Numbered from the stretch's first letter, positions 34,628-44,400 are shown. The stretch is 48,856 nucleotides of DNA from JBBQWT01 sp038210375 (GCA_038210375.1 JBBQWT010000024.1:1-48856); one strand, 5' to 3'. Translations and numbers: made by a program. Notes: generated by a model from the letters alone, not told the origin.

Positions 34628-35290
34628 ATGAAGCTGTTTCCCCGCCGCGGCGCCACCCTGATGCTGATTCTGCTGGCGGCAATCCCGCACGCACACGCGG
34701 GAAGAAAGAAATCCCCAATTCGTTTCAACGCCAGGCCAGACCAGGTGGCGGAGATGCCGGCGCCGTCGATCGTGGCGCGGCGTCCGTGTGCGAACTGGGG
34801 ATGGGCAGCCGCGGTAGAGACGCTGCTGCGCGCGCAGGGCGCGCCGCTGGCGCAGAACTTCTGGGTGACGCGAGCCAATGGCGGTGAAGTATGCGTGGCC
34901 CACCCGGAAGATATTCTGAGCCTCAATCAATTCATCGACGGCGACTTTGCCCTCGACAACGGGCGCCGCATTCGGGTCACAGCCCATTTCGTGCCCAACC
35001 AGCAGATTTCACTCGAAGATATCATCGTGGCGCTGCGCAACCAGCAGCCGCGCATCATGTTCTGGAAGAACCGCGCCTACCTCATTTATGGAATGGTGTA
35101 CGACGAGCTCGACGCTCCGGCGGGCGTGCGCCGCTACCAGTGGAAGCAGTTCAAGCTGATCGACCCGATGTACAGTGACCCTAAGCAGCGCGAGGTGGTG
35201 CTGAACAGCGACAAGGACGATCCCGCGGACCTGGCCGGCATCATGCAGATCACCGCCGCGACCCGCGGTTTATACGAGCTGAAGAAGTGA
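34628..35290 (+). CDS. Secreted papain-like fold protein, possible inactive peptidase
   Basis: The 220-residue protein starts at ATG 34628 with a signal peptide ending at AHA (LILLAAIPHAHAG). ARRPCANWGWAAAVETLLRA is reminiscent of the Cys helix of papain-like C39-type peptidases. A later segment, RIMFWKNRAYLIYGMVYDE, corresponds to where the catalytic His is normally found, but the His is not seen. It may therefore be inactive or a binding protein. The C-terminal PMYSDPKQREVVLNSD resembles a product-binding or structural beta-hairpin. It is 112 bases after the small gene at 34195 and converges with the lysozyme-like gene. Confidence 0.62.
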   Translation: MKLFPRRGATLMLILLAAIPHAHAGRKKSPIRFNARPDQVAEMPAPSIVARRPCANWGWAAAVETLLRAQGAPLAQNFWVTRANGGEVCVAHPEDILSLNQFIDGDFALDNGRRIRVTAHFVPNQQISLEDIIVALRNQQPRIMFWKNRAYLIYGMVYDELDAPAGVRRYQWKQFKLIDPMYSDPKQREVVLNSDKDDPADLAGIMQITAATRGLYELKK

Positions 35291-35294
35291 GCTT

Positions 35295-36035
35295 TTATTC
35301 AGCAGGATGAGCGCCGCCCTTCCTTGCCGCCGCCTGCGCCGCCGGTGACGAGGCCATCATGGTGGCGAACAAGTCGGTGGAAGATCCGTTGAAACGGTTC
35401 AAATCCACTTTGCCGCGCACCCCGCGCACAGCGCCTGACTGCGAAAATTGCCAGAAGCGCCAGTGGTCCCATCCCACCGGAAGTTTGGGCACGCCCGCCT
35501 GGGTGTAATGCGCAACCCACAGCGGATAATGCTTCAGCGCGGGCGTGTTCCCCATGACGTCCGCCCAGAATGACGGCGAGGTATAGATGATGGGCTCGGT
35601 CCTGCACTCTTTCTGCACGCGCTGCAGCCAAGCCATGACCCGGGGCAACCGCTCTTCGAATTTGATTTCGAGCCATTGATCGTGCTGCGAGCCATCGGCC
35701 AGCCTGGCCAGCGAACCCTCGAGGTCCAGCGCCGGGGCAAGCTCGCCGCCGCAGCCGCCGAGCAGCCGCAGGAAGGCTTCCGCCTGATGCACCGGGTCTT
35801 CAAGGGGACGAAAAAAATGATAGGCGGAGCGCAGAATGCCGGTGTGCCCGGCCGCCGCCCAGTTGATCACAAAGTTGGGGTCGGACGCGGAACCGCCGTC
35901 GGTGGCCTTGATGAATACAAATTCCATGCCGCCGGGCGCAACCTCGGGCCAATCGATGTTGCGCTGCCAATGGGAAACGTCGAAGCCCGAAACGAAGTGT
36001 CCCTGGGGGCGGGTGGGTGCGGCCGGTACCGACAT
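35295..36035 (-). CDS. GH25 lysozyme-like protein (no signal peptide)
   Basis: This 246-residue protein has the GH25 muramidase fold. It begins with FVSGFDVSHWQRNIDWPEV, and continues with VFIKATDGGSASDPNFVINW, GHTGILRSAYHFFRP and ALDLEGSLARL, which contains the catalytic Asp-Glu pair. IIYTSPSFWADV, LWVAHYTQAG and WRFWQFSQSGAV follow. GH25 enzymes cleave the MurNAc-GlcNAc bond of peptidoglycan. The ATG at 36035 has a good ribosome binding site (GAGGAG). No signal peptide is present, so export would need another route, such as lysis or a dedicated secretion system. Confidence 0.87.
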   Translation of the reverse strand: MSVPAAPTRPQGHFVSGFDVSHWQRNIDWPEVAPGGMEFVFIKATDGGSASDPNFVINWAAAGHTGILRSAYHFFRPLEDPVHQAEAFLRLLGGCGGELAPALDLEGSLARLADGSQHDQWLEIKFEERLPRVMAWLQRVQKECRTEPIIYTSPSFWADVMGNTPALKHYPLWVAHYTQAGVPKLPVGWDHWRFWQFSQSGAVRGVRGKVDLNRFNGSSTDLFATMMASSPAAQAAARKGGAHPAE

Positions 36036-36226
36036 TCTGCGTTGCTCCTCGGTGAAAAATATGGCCCGCATGAATCGGAGCAGGCCAGATTCAAGAATAA
36101 GGAATGGGCAGGGCTGGGCTGAACAAAAGTGAATTTTGTTCGGATTCTGGAACAAGAGGGTTTGGACCGCCCAGGCTTTGTGTTTTCGGCCGCCATGCGT
36201 TTTAACTTCGACGAAGGTCTTGAGCG

Positions 36227-36256
36227 TTGGTGGGAGCAGCGGACTTCAGTCCGCTG
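36227..36256 (+). repeat. Palindromic repeat family B, copy 1
   Basis: TTGGTGGGAGCAGCGG leads into the palindrome CAGCGGACT-TC-AGTCCGCTG, a 9-base-pair stem with a 2-base loop. Copy 2 at 36423 is the mirror image. Confidence 0.75.
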
Positions 36257-36422
36257 AAAAGTGCACCTATGATTTGGGCTTCAGCCCCGGTGGCGGATCA
36301 TTGGTGATGACGGAGGGAGTTGGCGGGACTTCTCTGATTGTAATGCGGAGATATTAAATCGAGATTTCTGGTTAGGTGGGTAAATGCGCCGCGGCTCAAG
36401 CCTCTTCCTCAAGATCGCTTAT

Positions 36423-36452
36423 CAGCGGGCTCAAGCCCGCTGCTCCCACCAA
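36423..36452 (-). repeat. Palindromic repeat family B, copy 2 (inverted)
   Basis: CAGCGGGCT-CA-AGCCCGCTG followed by CTCCCACCAA, the reverse complement of the flank in copy 1. The 16-base outer sequences match exactly in inverted orientation, so copies 1 and 2 could pair across about 165 bases. Confidence 0.75.
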
Positions 36453-36560
36453 TGTGCGATGTTGATGCCGGTGGAGAGAATTCTATTGGCCGAATTGGAA
36501 AACTCCTCAAGCCATGAAGGCGTTTCCCCTAAGAGCAAAAATTCACACCGCAAGCAGCTT

Positions 36561-36592
36561 GGTTGGGACCCGGACTCTTCAGTCCGCTGAAT
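36561..36592 (+). repeat. Palindromic repeat family B, degenerate copy 3
   Basis: GGTTGGGACC followed by CGGACT-CTTC-AGTCCG and CTGAA. The arms match copy 1 but the flank is diverged (GGGACC in place of GGGAGCAG). Confidence 0.6.
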
Positions 36593-36663
36593 AGCTGATC
36601 TTAAGATTCAGGCTCCAGCCGCTGCGAACACACGCTTACTTAGGCAAGAGCATGCTGCGGAAC

Positions 36664-37254
36664 TCACCGCCCCAACCCTGCCAGCGATTCCCGAAACAGC
36701 ACCTCAAACGACTCGCCGGCGCCGCTGATCTTTGCTGCCGCCGCCACCGCGCGCTCCACCGCCGCCCGCTGGTACCCGAGGTTGACCAGCGCTGAAAGCA
36801 CGTCGTCCTGCACCGGTGAAACCGTGCCCACCGCCGCAGGTTCTCCGCCAAAGCCTTCGAGCTTGTCCCGCAGCTCCAGCACCATGCGCTCCGCGGTCTT
36901 TTTCCCGATGCCGGGTATTTGCGTGAGGGCCGCGATATCGTTGCCGCGGATGGCGCTCACCATCTTCGCCGCGGTCATGCCGCTCAGCACCGTGATGGCG
37001 AGCTTGGGCCCGATGCCGCTTACGCTGATCAGGCGCTCGAACAATTGTTTTTCTTCCAGCCGCAGAAATCCGAACAGGGCCAGGCTGTCTTCCCGCACGT
37101 GAGTGTGAATGTGCAGGGAAACTTCGTGGCCGGCAGCCGGCAATTCCGAAAAAGTGGGAATGGTGATGGCGACGTCGTAGCCCACTCCGCCGGCCTCGAC
37201 CACCGCCTGGTTGGGATGCTTGGAGAGAAGTTGTCCGCGCAGGTGGGCGATCAT
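36664..37254 (-). CDS. ruvA: Holliday junction branch migration protein RuvA
   Basis: RuvA binds the Holliday junction and loads RuvB. The 196-residue protein starts MIAHLRGQLLSKHPNQAVVE, the OB-fold domain I, followed by tandem helix-hairpin-helix motifs: FERLISVSGIGPKLAITVLSG and LTQIPGIGKKTAERMVLELR. The C-terminal domain III has ALVNLGYQRAAVERAVAAA. A much longer frame continues upstream to 37752 but lies in the wrong frame over the next gene. The 10-base gap from the gene at 37265 suggests cotranscription. RuvB and RuvC are not in this window. Confidence 0.94.
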   Translation of the reverse strand: MIAHLRGQLLSKHPNQAVVEAGGVGYDVAITIPTFSELPAAGHEVSLHIHTHVREDSLALFGFLRLEEKQLFERLISVSGIGPKLAITVLSGMTAAKMVSAIRGNDIAALTQIPGIGKKTAERMVLELRDKLEGFGGEPAAVGTVSPVQDDVLSALVNLGYQRAAVERAVAAAAKISGAGESFEVLFRESLAGLGR

Positions 37255-37264
37255 CGCAGCCGCT

Positions 37265-38149
37265 TCAGGAACGCCGCTTGTAGTGGATGGCGAACTCGAA
37301 TCCGGAATTCGGCGGAAAGAGTTCGGCCACATAGCGCAAACGCTCGGCCAGCGCCGAGGGCGCCAGCAACGGATATTCGCGCTCGCGCAGATCGTAATAA
37401 TCCACGTCGAGGTACAACGACAGCATGTAAATGGCGATAGCGTCGGAAAATGCGGTCTGCAGGTATTCAGACTTGGCTTTTTCGTCCACCCGCTGCTCCA
37501 TCTGGCTGGCGCGATCGCCGTCCGGCAAACCCGCGGCGGGCCTGGCCGCAAACGATGCCGGGGCGGCAAACCCGAATCTTTTCTTGCGGTTTCCGTTATT
37601 TTCTTTGCGGGCAGAGTCCCCCGCCAGCGAGCCGTGCGTGGCCAGCTTGCGCAGCTCCTGGGCGTCGGCGCTGGTTTCCCCGCGAATCCCCGCTTCAGCC
37701 TGCTGCCACACCAGGTCGGAAAATGTCTGCGGGACTCCCGCCTTCTCCACAAACGGGTGGGCGACGTTGATGTAGAACTCGAATGCCACGGAAAATTTAT
37801 CGTCCATCAGCCGCGTGGAAATGAATACGCACTGCGAATTGCCCACGGTCACGTTGCGATGGCAGGTGGCGCGGTCGCTGAGGCTGACCTCATAGCGATC
37901 GGCCACCAGGGTGTGCTCGCCTTCGCTGATGGTCAAAGGAACGAAGTAGTACGCCTTGTGCTCGAGGGCGGCGGCGATTACCGCCGGCACCGCGCTGACC
38001 ATGCGCTGCAAATCGGTTTCCGGCAAGGCATTTTCGCCGCGCGAGGCGAACGAAACCCCGTTGGGCGCCTGCCAAACCGGCGCCAGGCGAATCACTTCAG
38101 AAGCCGGCTGGGTGCCGGCCAAAACCGGCATTTCATTCTGCAAAGGCAT
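37265..38149 (-). CDS. Unknown protein cotranscribed with ruvA
   Basis: I do not recognise this 294-residue protein. It starts MPLQNEMPVLAGTQPASEVI and has no signal peptide or membrane segment. The N-terminal region has LEHKAYYFVPLTISEGEHTL and VGNSQCVFISTRLMDDKF; a charged Ala-rich linker lies at about 165-215; the C-terminus (FSDAIAIYMLSLYLDVDYYD) looks helical. The stop is 10 bases before ruvA, so they are probably cotranscribed. Its coding potential is supported by base composition and lack of competing frames. Confidence 0.72.
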   Translation of the reverse strand: MPLQNEMPVLAGTQPASEVIRLAPVWQAPNGVSFASRGENALPETDLQRMVSAVPAVIAAALEHKAYYFVPLTISEGEHTLVADRYEVSLSDRATCHRNVTVGNSQCVFISTRLMDDKFSVAFEFYINVAHPFVEKAGVPQTFSDLVWQQAEAGIRGETSADAQELRKLATHGSLAGDSARKENNGNRKKRFGFAAPASFAARPAAGLPDGDRASQMEQRVDEKAKSEYLQTAFSDAIAIYMLSLYLDVDYYDLREREYPLLAPSALAERLRYVAELFPPNSGFEFAIHYKRRS

Positions 38150-38256
38150 GGGCTTCTATTCTAGCGCACTGCGGTTGTGCACTGCGGTGGGGCGTAGCGA
38201 TGAGTATGCGGCTGCACCGGGTCGTCAGGGTACGGCCCGAGGATACCGCCGGAAGT

Positions 38257-38285
38257 TTGACCCTCCGCAGAGGCTACACTAGACT
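38257..38285 (+). promoter_or_regulatory. Candidate sigma-70-type promoter of thrS
   Basis: TTGACC at 38257-38262 and TAGACT at 38280-38285 are separated by exactly 17 bases, giving five of six and four of six consensus matches. Transcription would begin near 38292, leaving a leader of about 20 bases before ATG 38313, with no room for a T-box or other leader control. Confidence 0.5.
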
Positions 38286-38312
38286 CGAAACTTGGAATTC
38301 GAAATTCTCATC

Positions 38313-40295
38313 ATGACTGACAGCGCCGCGCCCGCAAACTCAACTTCCGATCTGATCAACGTCACCCTGCCCGACGGCTCGGTGAAGCAGCTTCCGCGCG
38401 GCGCCACCGCGCTCGATGTGGCGCGCGAAATCAGCCCGCGGCTGGCCGACGCCGCCCTGGTAGCCAGCGCCGGTGGCAAGTTGGTTGACCTCGAGCAGCC
38501 GCTCGAAGGCGATACCGACCTGCGCATCCTTACCGCCAAGGACCCCGAAGCGCTCGAAGTATTTCACCATTCATCCGCTCACCTGCTGGCGGCGGCGGTG
38601 CTTGAACTTTTTCCCGAAACCAAACTGGGCCACGGGCCGCCCACCGAGAGTGGCTTCTTCTACGACTTCTACCGTGCTGAACCCTTTACCCCCGAAGATC
38701 TGGTGGCGCTTGAAGCCAAAATGCAGGAACTGGTCGATCACAATCTCCCTTTTTCCCGCGAATACCTGCCCCGCGAGATGGGGTTGATGAGTTTCAAGCT
38801 GGAAGGCGATTTCATGAAGTGCCATTTCATCGAGCAATTCACCAAGCCCGATGAGATGATCTCGATCTACCGCACGGGAACGTTTCAGGATTTCTGCCGC
38901 GGGCCCCATCTTCCCTCCACCGGAAAGATCAAGGCGTTCAAGCTGTTGAGCATCGCCGGGGCGTACTGGCTGGGCGATAAGAACAACCAGCAACTGCAGC
39001 GCATCTACGGCGCCTCGTTCTATTCCAAAAAAGAGCTGGATGAATACCTGCACCGGCAGGAAGAGGCCAAGAAACGCGACCACCGCGTGCTGGGCAAGCA
39101 GCTCGATCTGTTTTCCATTCAGGAACTGGCCGGGCCCGGCCTGATTTTCTGGCACCCCAAGGGCGGGATGGTGCGCAAGATCATGGAAGACTGGATGCGC
39201 GATGAATACCTCAAGCGCGGCTATTCGCTGGTCTATACCCCGCACGTGGCGCGGGTCGACCTGTGGAAGATGAGCGGCCACGAAGGCTACTACGCGCAGA
39301 ACATGTTCGTTCCCATGGAACTGGATGACGCCAGTTATCGCATGAAGCCGATGAACTGCCCGTTCCACATTCTTATCTACAAAGACTCGATGCGCTCCTA
39401 CCGCGACCTGCCCATCAGGCTGGGCGAGCTGGGTACGGTGTACCGCTACGAGCTTTCCGGGGTGATGCACGGGCTGCTGCGGGTCAGGGGATTTACCCAG
39501 GACGATGCCCACATCTTCTGCACTCCGCAGCAGGTGGAAGATGAAGTGGTGGGCTGCACCGAGTTTGCCCTGGCCGTGCTCAAGACCTTCGGTTTCAGCG
39601 AGTATGTGGTTGAGCTATCCGTCTGGGACCCCGCCGACCGCAAGAACTATATCGGCGCCGAAGAGCAGTGGACCATGGCCATCGCGTCGCTGGAAAGCGC
39701 GATGCAGCGCCTGGGGATTCCCTACAAAACCATTCCCGGGGAAGCCGCCTTCTACGGACCAAAGATTGATATCAAACTATTGGACGCCATCGGGCGCACC
39801 TGGCAGCTATCCACGGTGCAATTCGACTTCACCCTGCCCCAGCGCTTCCAACTGGAATACGTTGCCGAGGACGGCAAGCGCCACCAGCCGGTCATGGTGC
39901 ACCGCGCGCTGTACGGATCGGTGGAGCGTTTCTTCGGCGTGCTGATCGAACACTACGCGGGGAACTTCCCGGTGTGGCTGGCGCCGGTACAGGTGGTGAT
40001 GGTCCCCATCGCGGAACGGCACGCGGCTTACGCGGAGGAAGTTGCCGCCGGGCTGCGAGCCGCGGGGGTGCGGGTGGAGGTGGATTCCCGCAACGAGAAG
40101 ATGAACGCCAAGATCCGCGAACATACCCTGCAGAAGGTCCCATTTCTTCTGGTGGTGGGCGATAAGGAAGCCGAGGCCCGCCAGGTCAGCGTCCGGACCC
40201 GCGGCAAAGGCGATGAGGGAGTTGTGCCGCAATCGGAATTCGCGGCGCGCATTCAGAAGTTGATTGCGGAGAAAGCGGTGGAGCTGTCCGCTTAA
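38313..40295 (+). CDS. thrS: Threonyl-tRNA synthetase
   Basis: This 660-residue class II synthetase charges tRNA-Thr. An N-terminal TGS domain (VTLPDGSVKQLPRGATALDV) is followed by the editing domain with HHSSAHLLAAAV and CRGPHLPSTGKIKAFK. The catalytic core has MKPMNCPFHILIY (zinc Cys), YRYELSGVMHGLLRVRGFTQ (motif 2) and MVHRALYGSVERFFGVLIEH (motif 3 with a zinc His). A C-terminal anticodon-binding domain follows (APVQVVMVPIAERHAAYAEE). A TTG at 38292 would add seven residues, but the ATG matches the family start and fits the candidate promoter. Confidence 0.96.
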   Translation: MTDSAAPANSTSDLINVTLPDGSVKQLPRGATALDVAREISPRLADAALVASAGGKLVDLEQPLEGDTDLRILTAKDPEALEVFHHSSAHLLAAAVLELFPETKLGHGPPTESGFFYDFYRAEPFTPEDLVALEAKMQELVDHNLPFSREYLPREMGLMSFKLEGDFMKCHFIEQFTKPDEMISIYRTGTFQDFCRGPHLPSTGKIKAFKLLSIAGAYWLGDKNNQQLQRIYGASFYSKKELDEYLHRQEEAKKRDHRVLGKQLDLFSIQELAGPGLIFWHPKGGMVRKIMEDWMRDEYLKRGYSLVYTPHVARVDLWKMSGHEGYYAQNMFVPMELDDASYRMKPMNCPFHILIYKDSMRSYRDLPIRLGELGTVYRYELSGVMHGLLRVRGFTQDDAHIFCTPQQVEDEVVGCTEFALAVLKTFGFSEYVVELSVWDPADRKNYIGAEEQWTMAIASLESAMQRLGIPYKTIPGEAAFYGPKIDIKLLDAIGRTWQLSTVQFDFTLPQRFQLEYVAEDGKRHQPVMVHRALYGSVERFFGVLIEHYAGNFPVWLAPVQVVMVPIAERHAAYAEEVAAGLRAAGVRVEVDSRNEKMNAKIREHTLQKVPFLLVVGDKEAEARQVSVRTRGKGDEGVVPQSEFAARIQKLIAEKAVELSA

Positions 40296-40348
40296 TTTGA
40301 ACTCATTTAGTTTGAGACCAATCTATTTAAATTCATGAGGAACGAAGA

Positions 40349-40870
40349 ATGACCACCATCGCACAACCTTTACAGCCGGGCACTCCGGCGCCGGATTTCA
40401 AGTTGCGTTCCACCCCAGACCAGGACGTATCGCTTTCGGACTTTCGCGGGCGGCCGGTGGTCCTGGCGTTTTATCCCGCTGACTGGAGCCCGGTATGCGG
40501 CGACCAGATGGCCTTGTATAACGAAATCCTCCCCGAATTCACCCATCATAAAGCCGAGTTGCTGGGTATCTCGGTGGACGGCGCCTGGTGCCACGCCGCC
40601 TTCAGTCACGACCGCAAGCTGCATTTTCCGCTGCTGTCTGACTTCGAGCCCAAGGGCGCGGTGGCGAAACTCTACGGGGTCTATCACCCCGGCGGCATCG
40701 CCGAGCGCGCGCTCTTCGTCATCGATAAGGATGGCGTCATTCGCTGGACGTATGTCTCGCCCATGGGAGTGAACCCGGGGGCGGAAGGCATTCTCGAAGC
40801 GCTCGAAGGTTTGGATGGCCATCCCGCCGGTGATGGAAAAGCCCAGGCCGCTAAGAAGAGAGACGCATGA
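40349..40870 (+). CDS. Peroxiredoxin (AhpC/TSA, Bcp-like)
   Basis: This 173-residue peroxiredoxin reduces hydroperoxides. The peroxidatic Cys is residue 50 in FYPADWSPVCGDQM, with Ser in place of the usual Thr of PxxxTxxC. A second Cys at 81 (SVDGAWCHAAF) could resolve it. The rest of the thioredoxin fold is visible as PAPDFKLRST, LSDFRGRPVVL and LFVIDKDGVIRWTYV. A ribosome binding site GAGGA is upstream. Its stop overlaps the start of the DsbA-like gene by four bases (ATGA), suggesting coupling and a shared thiol-redox role. Confidence 0.92.
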   Translation: MTTIAQPLQPGTPAPDFKLRSTPDQDVSLSDFRGRPVVLAFYPADWSPVCGDQMALYNEILPEFTHHKAELLGISVDGAWCHAAFSHDRKLHFPLLSDFEPKGAVAKLYGVYHPGGIAERALFVIDKDGVIRWTYVSPMGVNPGAEGILEALEGLDGHPAGDGKAQAAKKRDA

Positions 40871-41403
40871 CCCCCGCCGCCAAGGCCAGGCCCGCGCAAA
40901 CCATCAGCGCCGAGGACCGCGCCAGAGGCCCAGCCGGCGCCCCGGTTACGCTGCTCGAATACGGCGACTACGAGTGCCCGCACTGCGGCCGTGCCCACAG
41001 CATCGTACAGCGCCTGGAAAAACATTTTGCCGGCAAGCTACGCTTCGTCTTCCGCAACTTCCCGTTGTCCAACATGCATCCCCACGCCGAGATGGCGGCG
41101 GAGGCGGCCGAAGCCGCGGGTGCCCAGGGGAAATTCTGGGAGATGCACGACATGCTCTTCGATCATCAGGAAGACCTGAGCGAAGACGCGATCACAGACT
41201 TTGCCGGCGAGCTCGGCCTCAACACGGAAAAATTTGCCGAAGCTGTGCAATCGCAAAAGTACGCAGCCCGGGTCAAAGCCGACTTCGCCGGCGGAGTGCG
41301 CAGCGGCGTCAACGGAACCCCCACATTTTTTATCAACGGCGCCCGCCACGATGGCGGCCTCGAATACGAAGACCTGGTCAAGGCCATCGGCGGGGCGGTA
41401 TAG
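40867..41403 (+). CDS. DsbA-like thioredoxin-fold protein (no signal peptide)
   Basis: This 178-residue protein is a DsbA/thioredoxin-fold oxidoreductase with CPHC at residues 37-40 (LEYGDYECPHCGRAH). FRNFPLSNMHPHAEMAAEAA follows, and the cis-Pro loop is GVNGTPTFFINGAR. No signal peptide is visible, so it is probably cytoplasmic, unlike the secreted one at 31832. It is translationally coupled to the peroxiredoxin gene, so it could be a reductant for it; that is inference. Confidence 0.88.
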   Translation: MTPAAKARPAQTISAEDRARGPAGAPVTLLEYGDYECPHCGRAHSIVQRLEKHFAGKLRFVFRNFPLSNMHPHAEMAAEAAEAAGAQGKFWEMHDMLFDHQEDLSEDAITDFAGELGLNTEKFAEAVQSQKYAARVKADFAGGVRSGVNGTPTFFINGARHDGGLEYEDLVKAIGGAV

Positions 41404-41478
41404 CCTGCGCCCGTCCTATCCTGTGGCTTACACGATGGATCCCGGCTGCGCGGTAATGTGCCCTCTAACAGCGCGATC

Positions 41479-44400
41479 CTAACGCGGAGCAGCTTGCGGC
41501 TGAATTCCCTCGGTTATATCAAAGTAAGTTGGCTTTACGGTGACCGAAGAGTCGGGGTTGTAATAATCGTAGAGCTGTGAAGGCGCGGTCTGGGCCTGCA
41601 TGGCAAAACGCGGGCGGAATTTAAAGGTAAGATCCGATCCGCCTGCGCTCGGCCACAGATAAAGAATGACGCGGTCGGGCAGCACGTCGTAGCGGTACAG
41701 GGACGAGTTTCCCTTGAGCGCAAGTTCCAGGCTTTCGCGATCGACCTCCGCTCCCGGAGGCAATCCCACTTCACCCAGCATCATTCCATAGCCGCGGTAG
41801 CCAATGCGCTCGGTTCGCACGCGGCATTCAATGTTATCTCCGGTTGCGGCCCGGGTGGAGGAGTAGTCCACGTCGAACTTCAAGGTGCTGAGCGCGTGGA
41901 CTTCGGTTTTTGCGACTGCGCCCGCATCGTGCGGCCATTCCACAAAAGATTCCACCACAAATTGCGCGCTGATCATGCCTTCGCCAGGAACGGCAAGTTC
42001 GGCCTGATTCTCACCGGCTATCACGAATTGCGAAACATCGACTTCAATCGGCGGGGTCACGCCCTGTCCCGGCGGCAGGTCGATGGTGGCCGCCGCTTTG
42101 TGATTGACTACCACGGAGAGCCTGGCGCCGGGCCCGATCACGCGCGGAACCACCAGCTTCAACAGCGTTTTGAGGACGTGCACGGTGGTCTGGCCGGAAA
42201 ACCACATGCCATCTTTGGCTTCGTTGCGCAGAAGAAAAATCAGGCCTTGCCGAATCAGCTCGTCGTCTGACGCGCTCCTGGTCCCGGCCGCGGTGAGCGC
42301 GCGTAAGACTTCGGCGGTCGATTCCACGCGCCCGGCGGCCCCCCAAACGTAAAAGGGCGTATTGCGCTCGAGTTGCCAGTAGGCCGCATGGTTTTCATAG
42401 TGCACGCTGGTGCGCAACCCGTCGACCAGTTGGACAAATGTTTTCTGGTCGCCGGCCGCTTTGGCCGCCAGGGCATACTCTGCGATCACGTAGGGCTCGT
42501 CGATCAAGCTGGAGTGCGCGGCCAGAAACGCGAGTGCTTTCTGGCGCGCCGGCGGCACAGCGGGCTGTGGCCCTTTGGGTTCCTCGAGTCCGTCGAGGCC
42601 CTGGGCAACGTATGCGGTTTGCATGGTCGCGCCCTTATCGCTTTTGTCGTAATGTCCCCGCCATGAGCCGTCCTTTTCCTGCCGCGCCAAGAGCCAATGT
42701 TGAGCCCTGAGAACCACATCGGAATCAACGTCGATCAACCTTCCCGCATGATGCAGGAACTCCAGCGCGTACGTAGTCAAAGCACTATCCGGAATCCCCG
42801 TTCCCCAGTACGTAAATCCGCCTGAAAGATCCTGGTAGCGCAGCAGGCGTTCGTATCCTGCCTGCAGATAGCGCCGGGCCTTCAAGGCTACCGGAGGCTT
42901 CTTTGCCGACTTCTCATAAATCTCGGTGACCAGCAGGCTGGGATAGGTCGAAGAAATGGTCTGCTCGCCGCATCCATTGGGCCTCTCGAGACCAGCCTCA
43001 AGGTTTTCGATCACGTGCGCCAGCAGGTTGGGATACACCTTCACCGTGGCTTTCATTGATCCCGCGATCGTATCTGGGGGTAGCTGCAGGGTAAGGGCGC
43101 CGGTCTTCTGCATGACCGTACTTGCGGTCGCGGAAGCGGGCCTGCCGTAAGGATGAACGTCCACCGGTTTCTGGGCGGCATCGCTGATTTCCGCGTTGGC
43201 CGCTCCCACCTGCTGCTTGCCTCCGGTAATCGGGGCCGTAACCCGGTAGCGGAAGATGGCGCGTCCGGCGTCGCCGGCGGCCACCGTGACCGGGACTTCA
43301 GAGGGCCCGGTTGATTGAAACCACGTCGCCGGTTTGATCCAGGCCTTTAGGGTCTGCGCGCGCTCGAGATAATTGCGCAGCACGACCGGATAAGCAATCT
43401 CATCTCCCTGGGTAAGAATTCGCGGCGGGTCGTGCTCGATAAAGAATGGCTGAAACGCCCGCAGGTATTTCTCCGCCGTGCCAAACTCTCCGGTCTTGGT
43501 GGAGGCGAACGCGGTCAGCTTCCAGTTGGTGATGCTATCCGCCAGTTTGAAGTTGAGCCTGGTCTTTCCGTGACTGTCGGTAATTACGGCCGGCTCCCAA
43601 AGCATTGTTTCGGGAAAATCCTCACGCAGCCGCGGCGTGCTCATCGCCATTCTCGACGCCGCACCTTTAACCAATCCGGGCGAAAGTCTGGTGAGTGGCA
43701 GGGAGCGGAGAGATGCGCTCGAAATCGTTGAACTGGTGGTCTCCATGACCGGTGGGGGCCCCGCCGTAACTTCGACGGTCTCCATAACCTCCCCGAGCCA
43801 AAGCTGCAAATCGACACTAGTCACCACTTCGGCCTGGACCGGCACGGCAGACACGGTTAGCAACTGAAATCCAGAACCCTTGCACAGCAACTTATAGATT
43901 CCCGGCTTCAGATTAATTAGTTCAAACCTACCGTCTTCATTGGTCTTGACAGTGGTCGTCTCGCCGCTTCCGTCGCGTATGGCTTCGACGATCGCATCGG
44001 GAATCACCGCACCGGTGGGATCGGTCACGGTGCCGGTTAGGGCGCCATCGCCTGCCATCAAATTTATTTTCACCTCGGGCACCGGCTTCTGATCATGCGA
44101 TCCCTGCCCTGAAAGGAGCACCGTGTAAGCCGCGACCTGGAAATCGTCATCGGTGTCCTGAGTCTTGTCATTTCCCGCGCTCATCACCCGGACTTCCTTG
44201 CGGATGAGCGTTACCGGCTCGGTCACTCGCCTGCCCGTAACCGAGCTTTGCTGAATCGTCACTCGATCACCGTACTCGGATGCCTTCTTGAAAATAATGT
44301 AGTAAGGAGTTCCCCACGGATCGCGCAGTTCGCCGAGATCGACTCCCGCTTTGCGCAACATGCTTCTGAACTCTGCTTCGTTTTCAGGATATCGGCCGCC

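Larger units (their letters stand above)
36036..36663. other. Gene-free stretch with palindromic repeats
   Basis: About 630 bases between the lysozyme-like gene and ruvA with no convincing gene. It carries three copies of repeat family B (36227, 36423 and 36561), plus further short palindromes such as GGGCTTCAGCCC at 36276. A short frame at 36136-36357 overlaps the repeats and has no protein features. Confidence 0.65.

Noticed and set aside
36136..36357. Short open frame in the repeat-rich gap before ruvA
   Set aside because: It runs through palindromic repeats and has no ribosome binding site or protein-like features.
36664..37752. Extension of the ruvA frame upstream to 362 codons
   Set aside because: The first 165 residues are Arg/Ser/Trp-rich shadow of the gene at 37265; RuvA similarity begins at ATG 37254.
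40296..40348. TTTGAACTCATTTAGTTTGAG between thrS and the peroxiredoxin gene as a terminator
   Set aside because: The stem is only four base pairs and has no T-run; not convincing.
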